A DNA stretch of 64,000 nt from Alteromonas salexigens (GTDB lineage Bacteria > Pseudomonadota > Gammaproteobacteria > Enterobacterales > Alteromonadaceae), in NCBI RefSeq assembly GCF_025628895.1, contig NZ_JAOTJC010000012.1:294275-358274 (forward strand), given 5' to 3'. Below are positions 18,746 through 28,598 of the stretch, piece after piece. The number at the start of each line of letters is the position of its first letter. Position 1 is the first letter of the stretch. The notes beneath the pieces were generated by a model. It was not told the DNA's origin. It saw only the letters and a list, made by a program, of their open reading frames with translations, and did not search any database. Both the position numbers and the translations under genes were made by a program.

Positions 18746-19662
18746 TGGCGAACTATTTTTCCTTATTGCTGGTTTTTCTGACGCTGGCGACAGGGCTTAT
18801 CTGGTTGTTAGACAGCCTGATTTTTGCGCCCAAGCGCAGAGCGAGGATGGCAGATACGGCGGCCGCCGCCGGCAGCACTTCGGGCATGGATCCGCAACCG
18901 GAGTTACCGTACCTGGTCGATACCTCGCAACAGGTTTTTCCGGTCATTGCCTTCGTACTGGTATTACGGTCTTTTTTCTACGAACCGTTTCAAATCCCGT
19001 CTGGCTCTATGATGCCTACATTACTGGTGGGTGATTTCATTCTGGTAGAAAAGTACGCCTATGGGGTCAAAGACCCGGTATTTCGGGAAAAGTTGATTGA
19101 AACCGGCGCGCCTGAACGGGGTGACGTAGTGGTATTTAAATATCCCGAAGCACCCAATGTAGATTATATCAAGCGGGTAATTGGCTTACCGGGCGATACC
19201 ATTGTCTATCGCAATAAGCAGGTATTCATTAAACCTAAATGTGATGGAGACAGTGATACGTCGGCGTGTGGGGAATTACGGGCGATTCCGCAGGAATTTG
19301 TCAGCCGCGGCGAGTTTGTCCAAGAGATGGCTCCGTTGCTGCGCTACCGTGAAACGCTGGGTGACGTGACCCATGATGTGCTGCGCCATCCTCGCCGGGA
19401 ATTTGGCAGCGCCAGCTTCTACTCCCAGCCTGGCACCCGCCGCGATGAATGGATTGTGCCGGAAGGCGAATACTTTGTGCTGGGTGACAATCGCGACAAC
19501 AGCCGTGACAGCCGTTTCTGGGGTTTCGTACCTGATGATAACCTGGTAGGCAAGGCGGTCGCCATTTGGATCAGCTTTGAATTTGAACGGGGCACCGACA
19601 GCTGGCTACCAAGCTGGATCCCCACCGGCGTGCGATTTGACCGTGTAGGTGGCATTGACTGA
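18745..19662 (+). CDS. lepB: Signal peptidase I
   Basis: 305 residues. Two N-terminal membrane segments are followed by the catalytic serine S88 in IPSGSMMPTL and the catalytic lysine K143 in DYIKRVIGLPGD; GDNRDNSRDSRFWG is box E. It removes signal peptides from exported proteins at the periplasmic face. Cysteines in KPKCDGD and SACGEL may pair. It overlaps both lepA and rnc by one or a few bases, so the four genes to era are one unit. Confidence 0.97.
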   Translation: MANYFSLLLVFLTLATGLIWLLDSLIFAPKRRARMADTAAAAGSTSGMDPQPELPYLVDTSQQVFPVIAFVLVLRSFFYEPFQIPSGSMMPTLLVGDFILVEKYAYGVKDPVFREKLIETGAPERGDVVVFKYPEAPNVDYIKRVIGLPGDTIVYRNKQVFIKPKCDGDSDTSACGELRAIPQEFVSRGEFVQEMAPLLRYRETLGDVTHDVLRHPRREFGSASFYSQPGTRRDEWIVPEGEYFVLGDNRDNSRDSRFWGFVPDDNLVGKAVAIWISFEFERGTDSWLPSWIPTGVRFDRVGGID

Positions 19663-20351
19663 TGCAAGGTATTAACCCGTATCGTCGTTTATATGCCGCA
19701 CTGGGTTATGAGTTTCAGGATGTGACTATGCTGGAACAGGCCCTGACCCACCGCAGCGCCGCCAAAGAGCATAACGAACGACTGGAATTCCTCGGCGATG
19801 CCGTATTAGGCATGGTGATTGGTGAAGAGCTTTTTCGTCATTTTCCTGCCGAGCCCGAGGGCAAACTTACCCGCATGCGCTCCACGCTGGTTAAGGGTGA
19901 CACGCTGGCCGAGTTAGCCCGTGAAACCAGTATTGGCGAGTTACTTAAACTGGGGCCGGGCGAGCTGAAAAGTGGCGGCCATCGCCGTAGCTCAATTCTG
20001 GCCGATGCGGTGGAAGCGATTATCGGTGCAATCTATCTGGAAGCCGGGCTTGAGCAGGTACGCACTGTCATTCTGAGTTTATGGCAGTCGCGGATAACCC
20101 GGCTGGACCCTAACGCGCATCCGAAAGACAGCAAAACCCGCCTGCAGGAGTTTCTGCAATCGCGTAAGCAACCACTGCCGCAGTACGAGGTAGTGTCTAT
20201 TACAGGTAAAGATCACGCGCAAACCTTTGAGGTAAGCTGCACTGTCAGCAGTCGTGAGGAACCTATTACTGCCGCTGGCAACAGTCGGCGCAAAGCGGAA
20301 CAGGAAGCCGCACGCTTAATGCTGGAGGTGTTGGATGACAACGCACAATGA
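19662..20351 (+). CDS. rnc: Ribonuclease III
   Basis: 229 residues. The RNase III signature [12 protein letters not shown] and the second acidic site [15 protein letters not shown] lie in the N-terminal catalytic domain; a dsRNA-binding domain from about residue 155 ends [11 protein letters not shown]. It processes rRNA precursors and regulatory duplexes. Start overlaps the lepB stop (TGATG) and its end overlaps era by 17 bases. Confidence 0.97.
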   Translation: MQGINPYRRLYAALGYEFQDVTMLEQALTHRSAAKEHNERLEFLGDAVLGMVIGEELFRHFPAEPEGKLTRMRSTLVKGDTLAELARETSIGELLKLGPGELKSGGHRRSSILADAVEAIIGAIYLEAGLEQVRTVILSLWQSRITRLDPNAHPKDSKTRLQEFLQSRKQPLPQYEVVSITGKDHAQTFEVSCTVSSREEPITAAGNSRRKAEQEAARLMLEVLDDNAQ

Positions 20352-21252
20352 TCAGCCTCGCTGTGGCCTGGTGGCTATAGTTGGTCGCCCAAATGTTGGC
20401 AAGTCCACACTACTGAATCGTCTGCTGGGGCTTAAAGTCAGCATTACGTCCCGTAAGCCGCAAACTACCCGTCATCGGATTATGGGAATCGATACCGAAG
20501 GCCAGTGCCAGGCTATCTACGTCGATACGCCGGGTCTGCATCAGGAAGAAAAACGCGCTATTAATCGCTATATGAACCGGGCCGCCAGTAGCTCACTGGC
20601 CGAAGTGGGCCTGGTAATTATGGTGGTAGAAGGAACCCGTTGGACCGACGATGACGATATGGTACTGAGGAAGGTGAAAGAATCTGGTTTGCCAGCCTAC
20701 CTGGTGATTAACAAAGTCGACAAAGTACAGGATAAAGAGCAGTTGATGCTACACCTGCAAAGTTTGTCGCAAAAACATCAGTTCGATCATATTGTACCGG
20801 TGAGCGCTAAACAGGGAAAAATGGTCAGCGATCTTAAAGAGCTAGTGATGGATAGTTTACCTGAAAGTGAATTTTATTATCCCGATGACTACATCACGGA
20901 CCGCTCCAGTCGTTTTATGGCGGCAGAAATCATTCGCGAAAAGCTGATGCGTTTCACCGGCGACGAGCTGCCTTATTCGACCACCGTCGAAATCGAACAG
21001 TTTAAAATGACCGATAACGGGGTGTATCGGATCAGCGGCCTTATTCTGGTGGAGCGAGAAACCCAGAAGCGTATGGTGATCGGCAAAAAAGGCCACCACC
21101 TGAAAACTATCGGTGAACAGGCACGTAAAGACATGGAAAACCTGTTTGACAATAAGGTTTTTCTGGAGCTGTGGGTAAAAGTTAAGCAAGGCTGGGCAGA
21201 CGATGAGCGGGCGTTACGGTCGCTGGGCTACGGTGACGATTACCAGCAGTAG
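20335..21252 (+). CDS. era: GTPase Era
   Basis: 305 residues. GTPase motifs [15 protein letters not shown] and NKVDK, then a KH domain with [17 protein letters not shown]. Era assists 16S rRNA maturation and 30S assembly. In many gammaproteobacteria it is followed by recO-pdxJ-acpS; here pdxH follows, so that order is broken. Confidence 0.97.
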   Translation: MTTHNDQPRCGLVAIVGRPNVGKSTLLNRLLGLKVSITSRKPQTTRHRIMGIDTEGQCQAIYVDTPGLHQEEKRAINRYMNRAASSSLAEVGLVIMVVEGTRWTDDDDMVLRKVKESGLPAYLVINKVDKVQDKEQLMLHLQSLSQKHQFDHIVPVSAKQGKMVSDLKELVMDSLPESEFYYPDDYITDRSSRFMAAEIIREKLMRFTGDELPYSTTVEIEQFKMTDNGVYRISGLILVERETQKRMVIGKKGHHLKTIGEQARKDMENLFDNKVFLELWVKVKQGWADDERALRSLGYGDDYQQ

Positions 21253-21277
21253 CACGCAGTAAACAACAGAGGCGGTT

Positions 21278-21916
21278 ATGGCAATTTCAGATTTGCGACG
21301 GCAATACACCCTGGGTGAATTAACTGAAGAACAGTTAACGGCGCATCCCATCGCATTGTTTAATCGCTGGTTGCAGGACGCTATCGATGCCGGTATCCCG
21401 GATCCAACCGCCATGACTGTGGCCACAGTAGCCAGTGATGGTCAGCCATCACAACGCATTGTGTTGCTTAAGGACGTGTCTGAAGACGGGTTTGTGTTTT
21501 TCACTAATCTGGGCAGCCGCAAAGCCGCTGAACTGGCGGCCAATCCTAAAGTGTCCTGCCACTTTCCCTGGTTTTTTATGGAGCGCCAGGTGAGGGTGTG
21601 CGGCACTGCTGAAAAGTTATCGCTAAAAGAGAACGCCAGTTACTTCCTGTCCCGTCCCAAGGATAGTCAGATTGCTGCATACGCATCCAGACAGAGTCAG
21701 CCGCTGTCAGCCAAGACCGCATTGTTAAGCCAGTTTTCACAGCTTAAACAGAAGTTTGCCGACAAAGCCTTGCCGGTCCCTAATTTCTGGGGCGGTTACC
21801 GAATACGTCCCCATCAGATCGAATTCTGGCAAGGAGGGAAAGATCGCCTGCACGACCGCTTTGAATATAACCTGGCAGAGGGTGGCCGCTGGCAAACCCA
21901 GCGCTTAATGCCCTGA
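21278..21916 (+). CDS. pdxH: Pyridoxamine 5'-phosphate oxidase
   Basis: 212 residues, normal size. It oxidises pyridoxine or pyridoxamine phosphate to pyridoxal phosphate using FMN. Motifs: RIVLLKDVSEDGFVFFTN, SRKAAELAANP and the C-terminal FWGGYRIRPHQIEFWQGG...RLHDRFEY that closes the active site. It overlaps the tatD-like gene by one base (TGATG). Confidence 0.96.
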   Translation: MAISDLRRQYTLGELTEEQLTAHPIALFNRWLQDAIDAGIPDPTAMTVATVASDGQPSQRIVLLKDVSEDGFVFFTNLGSRKAAELAANPKVSCHFPWFFMERQVRVCGTAEKLSLKENASYFLSRPKDSQIAAYASRQSQPLSAKTALLSQFSQLKQKFADKALPVPNFWGGYRIRPHQIEFWQGGKDRLHDRFEYNLAEGGRWQTQRLMP

Positions 21917-22680
21917 TGATAGACAGTCATTGTCATCTCGATTTTGATGACTTCACTGACGATATCTCCGAGGTACTGGAACGCGCCCGTAACCAGGGTG
22001 TGACACGCTTTCTTATCCCCGGCACCACGCCCTCTGGCTGGCAGCGACAGTGTCAGCTACACGGCCAACATGATGACATAGACATTGCCTTCGGCCTGCA
22101 CCCCTATTTTCTGCAGCAGGACAATGAACAAGCACTTGGCTCTCTCGAACAACAATTAGCCCATGCTGCTGACCAGGCTGTGGCGGTAGGGGAAATTGGC
22201 CTTGATGCGACAGTGGATGTACCGGAGAAAGAGCAAATAGCGGTACTGGATCGTCAGTTGTCCCTGGCAAAAGAGGCCAGGTTACCGGTTATTCTGCATC
22301 ACAGAAAAACTCATCATCTGCTGCTTGCCCGGCTGAAAGCCACCGGATTTGATCAGGGCGGCGTCATTCACGCTTTCTCAGGCAGTAAAGAAGTAGCCGA
22401 TGCGTACCGGGACCATGGCTTTCTTCTCGGTATAGGCGGCACGGTTACCTACTCCCGCGCTAAGAAAACCCGGGCTACTGTTGCGGCTATGCCGGTGTCG
22501 GCTCTGTTGCTGGAGACCGACTCTCCGGACATGCCCGTATGCGGTTATCAGGGTAAGCGCAATGAACCGGTGCGGGTCACCGATGTGGCGGCCGAACTGG
22601 CAGCAATACGCGACTGCGCGGTAAACGAGATAGATGCTGCCACCACGAATAACTATCAGCGTCTTTTTTCATCGAACTGA
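21916..22680 (+). CDS. TatD-family metal-dependent hydrolase (YjjV-like)
   Basis: 254 residues. Metal ligands of the TatD fold are visible: IDSHCHLDF, GEIGLD, VILHHRK, GVIHAFSG and LLETDSPDMP. Members are DNases or deacylases that use two divalent metals. Divergence within the family means YjjV-like is only the closest guess. It overlaps pdxH at its start, and its last 25 bases overlap the convergent ytjB-like gene. Confidence 0.85.
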   Translation: MIDSHCHLDFDDFTDDISEVLERARNQGVTRFLIPGTTPSGWQRQCQLHGQHDDIDIAFGLHPYFLQQDNEQALGSLEQQLAHAADQAVAVGEIGLDATVDVPEKEQIAVLDRQLSLAKEARLPVILHHRKTHHLLLARLKATGFDQGGVIHAFSGSKEVADAYRDHGFLLGIGGTVTYSRAKKTRATVAAMPVSALLLETDSPDMPVCGYQGKRNEPVRVTDVAAELAAIRDCAVNEIDAATTNNYQRLFSSN

Positions 22681-23330
22681 GCTGCGGGTGCGGCTGCTCG
22701 GGTGCGGTACTGACGAAGCGCAGGACGGGCCTTATAAAAGCCCCGAGTAAGATATATTCCCAGTATGAACGCCAGAAACATACAGCCAAACAGTATTTGT
22801 AGTCTGCTTTTTTGCAGCGACAGCGGTTTTCCTAATACCACCACCGGATCGATAATGACACGCAAGTAGCCAATGGTTGAGCCACTGTCGTTAACGATAT
22901 CCTGGATATGGGTAACCGGCGGAATGTCGCTCAGATAGGCTTTACTGACTACAGACGTGTAGTGTTCAAGTGGTGCGACCACCATGCCTCTGTCGTCATA
23001 CACATTGGCCTCAATAACCGTAGGTTCCTGCTGTAAATTGGCCAGCAACGTCGCCAGGGCCTCATTGTCTTTCGTGGCCAGCGGTTCCGCCAGAATTTGA
23101 CTGTATTGCCGGGCCAGTGGCTGGCCCGGTTGACTGGTCTGCATCTTCAGCCAGCGCTGTTGTTGTTGCTGATACTCCAACAAGGTGGTGATGGCCACGA
23201 TAATGGTCACGCCCAACAACAGCGAGTGAACCAGCCTTTTCATCACTACATAGGCGCTGTGTGAAAAGGCGGGACTTTGCCGACGATCCGAGGATATATA
23301 AGAGGTTGAGGTTAGTTGTTGCTTCGGCAT
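22656..23330 (-). CDS. ytjB: YtjB/Smp (AhpA-type) membrane protein
   Basis: 224 residues with two membrane segments (about residues 33-50 and 183-202) framing a periplasmic domain with EANVYDDRGMVVAP and GYLRVIIDP. This topology and its location divergent from serB match E. coli YtjB (Smp; 214 residues), of unclear function. The start at 23330 has AGGA upstream; a second ATG at 23243 would remove 29 residues before the first membrane segment. Confidence 0.75.
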   Translation of the reverse strand: MPKQQLTSTSYISSDRRQSPAFSHSAYVVMKRLVHSLLLGVTIIVAITTLLEYQQQQQRWLKMQTSQPGQPLARQYSQILAEPLATKDNEALATLLANLQQEPTVIEANVYDDRGMVVAPLEHYTSVVSKAYLSDIPPVTHIQDIVNDSGSTIGYLRVIIDPVVVLGKPLSLQKSRLQILFGCMFLAFILGIYLTRGFYKARPALRQYRTRAAAPAAQFDEKRR

Positions 23331-23508
23331 AGGGATTCCTGTCTATCTTTTTACACCATATCTCAAACGGCAGCGTAAAGTCACCTCCTGTCTGTACTTT
23401 GGGCGGTTCGGTTGGGCCGCGTGATAAGTTATTCTTCGCTGAGGGTTTGCTTGCTGTATGAGTTCAGCTAGGATAAACGCCAGTTTGGAGACCTGATAAG
23501 AGTACGCC

Positions 23509-24519
23509 TTGAAGTTAATTACCCCACCTGAAGGCAGCCGCCATCAATCCGCCGCGCTGATATCCATGCTGGATGTTCATCATACCGTCCGGTTTGAACC
23601 GGCTGATCGGCAGTGGTACGCCTGCGAAGCCAGCAGTCAGGATCAGGCGATATTAACCCTGTTCTGCCAGTCGCTTACCGTCGCACAGTGTGAAGCCGTG
23701 ATAGACGGGTTAAATGATTATTTATGTGTAGGCGGCTTGTCTGCTCATCCGTTGTCCGGCCGCTATGGCGAGACTGTGTTGCGCGCCCCCGTGCTATACA
23801 AGCAACGGCAGGGACTGGCGGCGCGCTGCTCACAACTGTCGACTGCCCTGGGCGTGGAGCTTGGCGTTCAGGATACGCAGCCAGCGTTAGCACAGCCCGG
23901 CGTACTGGTGATGGATATGGACAGCACCGTTATCCAGATAGAGTGTATCGATGAAATTGCCAAACTGGCAGGGTTGGGAGAGCAGGTCTCGCAGGTGACT
24001 GAAAAGGCCATGCGCGGCGAGCTGGACTTCGCTCAAAGTTTGATTTCACGGGTGGCTTGTCTGCAAGGCGTTGAACAGGCGCAATTAGCGCAAATACGGG
24101 ATCAAATCCCGCTGATGCCAGGCATCAGTGTGCTGATCGGGGAGTTAAAGCGGCATGGCTGGCGCATTGCTCTGGCTTCAGGCGGCTTTACCTTTTTTGC
24201 CAACTACCTGCAATCCCGGCTTGGGTTGGACAGAGCTTATGCCAATGAGCTTGAGGTTGTAGACGGCACACTGACCGGCAAGGTAGCAGGCGATATTGTA
24301 GACGCTGATACAAAGGCTGCCGTGGTGTCGGCCATGGCTGAAGAGTATCAGGTCGCCCGTGGTCAAACGGTGGCGCTAGGCGACGGGGCTAACGATTTAG
24401 TAATGATGCGGCAGGCAGGACTGGGCGTGGCCTGCCATGGTAAACCCGTGGTGAATGAAAAGGCAGATGTGGCTATCCGTTTCAGTGGCCTGCACGGACT
24501 CTTGTACTTCCTGCGCTAG
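23509..24519 (+). CDS. serB: Phosphoserine phosphatase
   Basis: 336 residues from a TTG at 23509, preceded by AAGAG. It dephosphorylates phosphoserine in serine synthesis (HAD superfamily). Catalytic D136 and D138 lie in MDMDSTVIQIE, followed by RGELDFAQSLISRV, LASGGFTFFA and GDGANDLVMM. The TTG start is unusual: an in-frame ATG at 23458 runs into a stop after 12 codons and the next ATG at 23569 has no ribosome site and would cut the N-terminal regulatory domain. Confidence 0.93.
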   Translation: MKLITPPEGSRHQSAALISMLDVHHTVRFEPADRQWYACEASSQDQAILTLFCQSLTVAQCEAVIDGLNDYLCVGGLSAHPLSGRYGETVLRAPVLYKQRQGLAARCSQLSTALGVELGVQDTQPALAQPGVLVMDMDSTVIQIECIDEIAKLAGLGEQVSQVTEKAMRGELDFAQSLISRVACLQGVEQAQLAQIRDQIPLMPGISVLIGELKRHGWRIALASGGFTFFANYLQSRLGLDRAYANELEVVDGTLTGKVAGDIVDADTKAAVVSAMAEEYQVARGQTVALGDGANDLVMMRQAGLGVACHGKPVVNEKADVAIRFSGLHGLLYFLR

Positions 24520-24532
24520 TCAGCGCTGGCAA

Positions 24533-27064
24533 TCAGGCGCGTAACAGCGCCTGAATACCGTTAGGCTCTATCACATGCTGGGCTGTATTTTCGCGGTTTC
24601 GGGCAATTTCCGCCGGCTCAAAATTGTAGCGCATCATGACCTCATCGGTGATGTCTACCAGATGCGAACAGGCTGCAATACTCCACAGTTTTTCTTCCAG
24701 CTCTTTCGCCCGGTGGATGGCGTAGACGCTTACATAGTTTATTTCCGCCTGTAGCATATCCAAATCAGGCTTGCCGGTGGTCGTCAGCATCACATGCAAG
24801 GCAATAAACTGTCCGCGACCCATGGCTTCTTTGATGAAGTTGTGGCGGGTGTCATCTGAGGTGAACTGGTTATCAAAACGCGGAATGATGGCCATTCGTG
24901 AGTCTTTCTGCGCGGGATCAAAAGCAATAAACACTTCCTGACGAATTGGCAGGTTTTCCACTTTAACCTGTTTGATCCCATGCTGAACGAAGGGAGAGTC
25001 GAGGTTGCGATCCCGGAACATAAACTCCAGGTTCACTTCATCTTTCCCCCCGAAATGACTGGCCAGCCGGGATACCCGGTCGTCTTGCTTGCCGATGATA
25101 CTGGCTTCCGGTTTATAACGAACCCCGTCTTTACTCAGCAAAAACGACAATGACATTACATTGCGGGCGTTGATGATGCGCAGGGCATGGCCGATACCGG
25201 GAATTTCTTCCTCTTCCGGATAACTTTTAAGGGTGTTGCGGTTCTGTTTAATCAGATCATCGAAAAAGTGCCGGGCGCTTTGACCTGGCTCACCGTGCGC
25301 ACTTTTCAAATGCACAATGTTGCGGTCCGGATTGAAGTGCACCACATCGTACTGCAGCGACATCACATCGTGCTTGCTGGTTAATTCCTGCAGTTTAGGA
25401 AAGGACACGGTAACCCTATCGTCAATCTGACCGGTAAATTCACCGTTCAGTTCCAGTCGCAGGCCGTGTACCGAAATGTCTTCGCTGACCCCTTTGACCG
25501 GGCGGCCGTCCACGTGCATACGCAATTCAATATTCGAGCGCAGCAGATAGCGTGATTCCAGGCGTTTATCCTGTGATTTAAACCGGAAGATAGGTATTTC
25601 CTGGGGAACCCGGTTGCGTGGGTGACCAAATACGCGCAGGTGGCTCAGGTTATTCCGGTTAAACTTATACTCACTGTAACGGCGCTGGCCGGCGTCACTG
25701 GTTACATCGGTAATGTGCACCAGGTAGCGTAAATTTTTAAGTTTCGACATTAAGCGTGGAGCCGGAGGGGTATTCTGACGCTTAATTTTACTGCTGACAC
25801 TGTCCGGAATAGACAGTGGCGCATGGGCCTGATCAGGACTCATATCGGTCATGGTCAGCTTAAAGATACGCCAACTGGCTTTGCGCGAGCCAAATCCAAG
25901 AAACGCACCGCGTAACACGTCTTTATCGGCAAGTTCGTCGGCACTGGCCGAATAAAAATACACTTTTTCATTCTGCAAGTGGGTAAAACTGTATACAAAC
26001 AGCTCCCGTCGGTCGGCTTTTTTCTGTAACAGCGCCGCCAGACGTTTGCTGTTCAGCAAAAATCCTAATCGGCTTTCGTCCTGCTCATCACTCCAGTAAT
26101 GCAGTATTTCGCGGTTCACTTCATTTGCCATGGCGTAGCGGGGCACAGGGGAACCGTTAATGTCATCTATGTAAACCGGCAGGGTTGGACACCGCGGTGA
26201 AAAATATTGCTCGCAGGATTTATTACGAATGGCGTCGATGGTGTTGGCCATGTTTACTTTGTAGCGGCGTTTATTGCCATGGATAAAACTTTCAAGAAAT
26301 TTGTCGAACGCCGGGTTGGGAAATTCTTTGGCACGGCGCAGTGACAAGTACTGGATATCTTTCTTACGGCCAATCTTTACCACCGTGTAGGCAATACCGT
26401 TTTTCTTGTCCATAGCGAATTCATCTTCCAGTCCACGGAAGTAGATAAACACTTTCTCGCCGGTTTTAAATAAAGATTCTTTGCTGAGTTTAACCTGGAT
26501 GCCTTCAGTGGAGACGTCCACACTGATCCCACGGATTGAATGGTTACTCTCGTTAAATATTTCCAGCGCAACCGCAAAGTTCATGCGCTCAGTGTCGCGT
26601 CTGCTGTAATCGAGCAGATTGACTACAGGTACGCTAAAGCGGGCCATAGTGTGTGTGCTTTTTGATGACTGGCCGCCTTGCTCCGATTGCTGTTGGCTGG
26701 ATTCGGCACGCTCACGCATGACACGGTAATTATTCTCAGTCTGCTGAACCGCTTCATAGACACCAAAACTATAATGGCCGAAGACCCTTATTTGCTGTTC
26801 AAACATATCTATGGCGATGTCATCGAGATAATGCTTGATGCCGTCGTATTCGTACAGCTGACAGTTACCATCGACCTGACCGCGCAAGTCAATTGAGCGC
26901 ATGCAGGGACGGGCGAGCCGCTTCACTTCCATTTTAATCAGGAAACGTTTTTCTTTGGGTAGGCCACCGGCGACCTGCGTTAACACCTGATTGAACTCGG
27001 GCTCGTTAACCATCGGCTTGAGTTGTTCAATAATGTCGGCGTACTGCTGAAGGTCTTGAGTCAT
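24533..27064 (-). CDS. Large protein with two PilZ domains
   Basis: 843 residues. Two PilZ-type c-di-GMP-binding domains are visible: about residues 155-245 (SRRDTERMNF then DVSTEGIQVKL) and 500-590 (DKRLESRYLL then DISVHGLRLEL). Each keeps the RxxxR and D/NxSxxG pattern needed for ligand binding. The rest is a predicted soluble alpha/beta framework without motifs I can name. It lies between serB and radA, a place where related Alteromonadales carry similar genes as far as I recall. It may link c-di-GMP to motility or adhesion; this is inference. No signal peptide or membrane segment seen. Confidence 0.8.
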   Translation of the reverse strand: MTQDLQQYADIIEQLKPMVNEPEFNQVLTQVAGGLPKEKRFLIKMEVKRLARPCMRSIDLRGQVDGNCQLYEYDGIKHYLDDIAIDMFEQQIRVFGHYSFGVYEAVQQTENNYRVMRERAESSQQQSEQGGQSSKSTHTMARFSVPVVNLLDYSRRDTERMNFAVALEIFNESNHSIRGISVDVSTEGIQVKLSKESLFKTGEKVFIYFRGLEDEFAMDKKNGIAYTVVKIGRKKDIQYLSLRRAKEFPNPAFDKFLESFIHGNKRRYKVNMANTIDAIRNKSCEQYFSPRCPTLPVYIDDINGSPVPRYAMANEVNREILHYWSDEQDESRLGFLLNSKRLAALLQKKADRRELFVYSFTHLQNEKVYFYSASADELADKDVLRGAFLGFGSRKASWRIFKLTMTDMSPDQAHAPLSIPDSVSSKIKRQNTPPAPRLMSKLKNLRYLVHITDVTSDAGQRRYSEYKFNRNNLSHLRVFGHPRNRVPQEIPIFRFKSQDKRLESRYLLRSNIELRMHVDGRPVKGVSEDISVHGLRLELNGEFTGQIDDRVTVSFPKLQELTSKHDVMSLQYDVVHFNPDRNIVHLKSAHGEPGQSARHFFDDLIKQNRNTLKSYPEEEEIPGIGHALRIINARNVMSLSFLLSKDGVRYKPEASIIGKQDDRVSRLASHFGGKDEVNLEFMFRDRNLDSPFVQHGIKQVKVENLPIRQEVFIAFDPAQKDSRMAIIPRFDNQFTSDDTRHNFIKEAMGRGQFIALHVMLTTTGKPDLDMLQAEINYVSVYAIHRAKELEEKLWSIAACSHLVDITDEVMMRYNFEPAEIARNRENTAQHVIEPNGIQALLRA

Positions 27065-27230
27065 CTTTTTTTTTCGGGATGATTATTAAATTATTATTAA
27101 TTAATGTTATCGGCTTGACAATTATTTACTAAACAGCCGTTTACAAATACTACCAGAAGTCAGGATGCATGTGGGAAATTTAAAATGGTAAGCTACAGGC
27201 CATTGAACATCCGTAAAGTAGTATCCTCCT

Positions 27231-28598
27231 ATGGCAAAGCGAAAGACCGCGTATGTCTGTTCCGACTGCGGAGCAGAATTTCCACGCTGGCAGGGGCAGT
27301 GCAGTGAATGTAAGGCCTGGAATACCATCAGTGAATTTGTTGTCAGTCCGGCGAAAACTTCAAGCCGGACCGTGCATTCAGGTTATGCAGGGCAGACCGC
27401 TGCCAAAATAGAGCGTCTTAACGCCATTGATTTAGAAGCATTACCTCGCTTCAGCTCCGGCTTTAAAGAGCTCGACCGGGTACTGGGTGGGGGCATCGTG
27501 CCTGGCGCTGCCATGCTTATAGGCGGATCGCCCGGAGCGGGTAAAAGTACCTTGTTGCTGCAGGTTATGTGTACTATGGCCGCAGGCCAGAGCGCGCTAT
27601 ATGTTACCGGGGAAGAGTCGTTACAGCAGGTGGCAATGCGGGCAAACCGCCTGGGGCTGCCTGATGATAAGTTAATGATGCTGGCCGAAACCAATGTGGA
27701 AACGATTTGCGAGCTGGCGTTGCAGAATAAACCCCGCATCATGGTGATTGACTCTATTCAGGTAATGCATGTAGCCGATGTTCAATCCGCGCCCGGTAGT
27801 GTTTCGCAAGTGAGGGAGAGCGCGGCCTATCTGACCCGTTTTGCCAAGCAGCACCATATTTCCATGTTTATCGTAGGGCATGTCACAAAAGACGGTAACT
27901 TGGCAGGACCCAAAGTACTGGAGCACTGTATTGACAGTTCCATGATGCTCGATGGTGACAGTGACGGACGCTACCGAACCCTGCGCAGTCATAAGAACCG
28001 TTTTGGTGCGGTCAATGAGTTGGGCGTCTTTGCGATGACCGAACGGGGCTTAAAAGAAGTTAAGAACCCCTCGGCAATTTTTCTGAGTCGCTCTGAGCAT
28101 CAGTCACCGGGTTCCAGTGTGATGGTAATTTGGGAAGGCACCCGGCCGCTGCTGGTGGAGATTCAGGCGTTAGTCGATTATTCGCAGATGGCGAACCCAC
28201 GTCGTGTCACAGTGGGGCTGGAGCAAAACCGTCTGGCCATGCTGTTAGCCGTGTTGCATCGCCACGGCAATGTGCAAATGAACGATCAGGATGTCTTTGT
28301 GAATGTGGTGGGGGGCGTCAAAGTGTCGGAAACCAGCGCCGATCTCGCACTGCTGCTGGCCATTCTTTCCAGCTTTAGAAACCGTCCACTGCCCCGCGAA
28401 CTCATCGTGTTCGGCGAAGTAGGGCTGGCAGGCGAAATCAGGCCGGTACCCAATGGCACAGAACGTATTCTTGAAGCCGCAAAACATGGTTTCAAACGGG
28501 CTATTGTGCCCAAAGCCAACGCACCCAAACAGGGCGTGGAAGGGTTGCAAATAGTGCCGGTTTCTCAGTTGTCAGAGGCGCTGGACGCACTGGTATAG
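27231..28598 (+). CDS. radA: DNA repair protein RadA
   Basis: 455 residues. N-terminal zinc finger (CSDCGAEFPRWQGQCSEC), Walker A GGSPGAGKST, the RadA-specific SHKNRFG motif, and a C-terminal Lon-protease-like domain. RadA is a branch-migrating helicase for recombination intermediates. Just upstream of the ATG is CCTCCT rather than a Shine-Dalgarno sequence, an odd context for translation start. Its last 34 bases overlap the convergent small PilZ gene. Confidence 0.96.
   Translation: MAKRKTAYVCSDCGAEFPRWQGQCSECKAWNTISEFVVSPAKTSSRTVHSGYAGQTAAKIERLNAIDLEALPRFSSGFKELDRVLGGGIVPGAAMLIGGSPGAGKSTLLLQVMCTMAAGQSALYVTGEESLQQVAMRANRLGLPDDKLMMLAETNVETICELALQNKPRIMVIDSIQVMHVADVQSAPGSVSQVRESAAYLTRFAKQHHISMFIVGHVTKDGNLAGPKVLEHCIDSSMMLDGDSDGRYRTLRSHKNRFGAVNELGVFAMTERGLKEVKNPSAIFLSRSEHQSPGSSVMVIWEGTRPLLVEIQALVDYSQMANPRRVTVGLEQNRLAMLLAVLHRHGNVQMNDQDVFVNVVGGVKVSETSADLALLLAILSSFRNRPLPRELIVFGEVGLAGEIRPVPNGTERILEAAKHGFKRAIVPKANAPKQGVEGLQIVPVSQLSEALDALV

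Noticed and set aside
23458..23508. ATG start for serB at 23458
   Set aside because: In frame but meets a TGA after 12 codons, so it cannot start serB.
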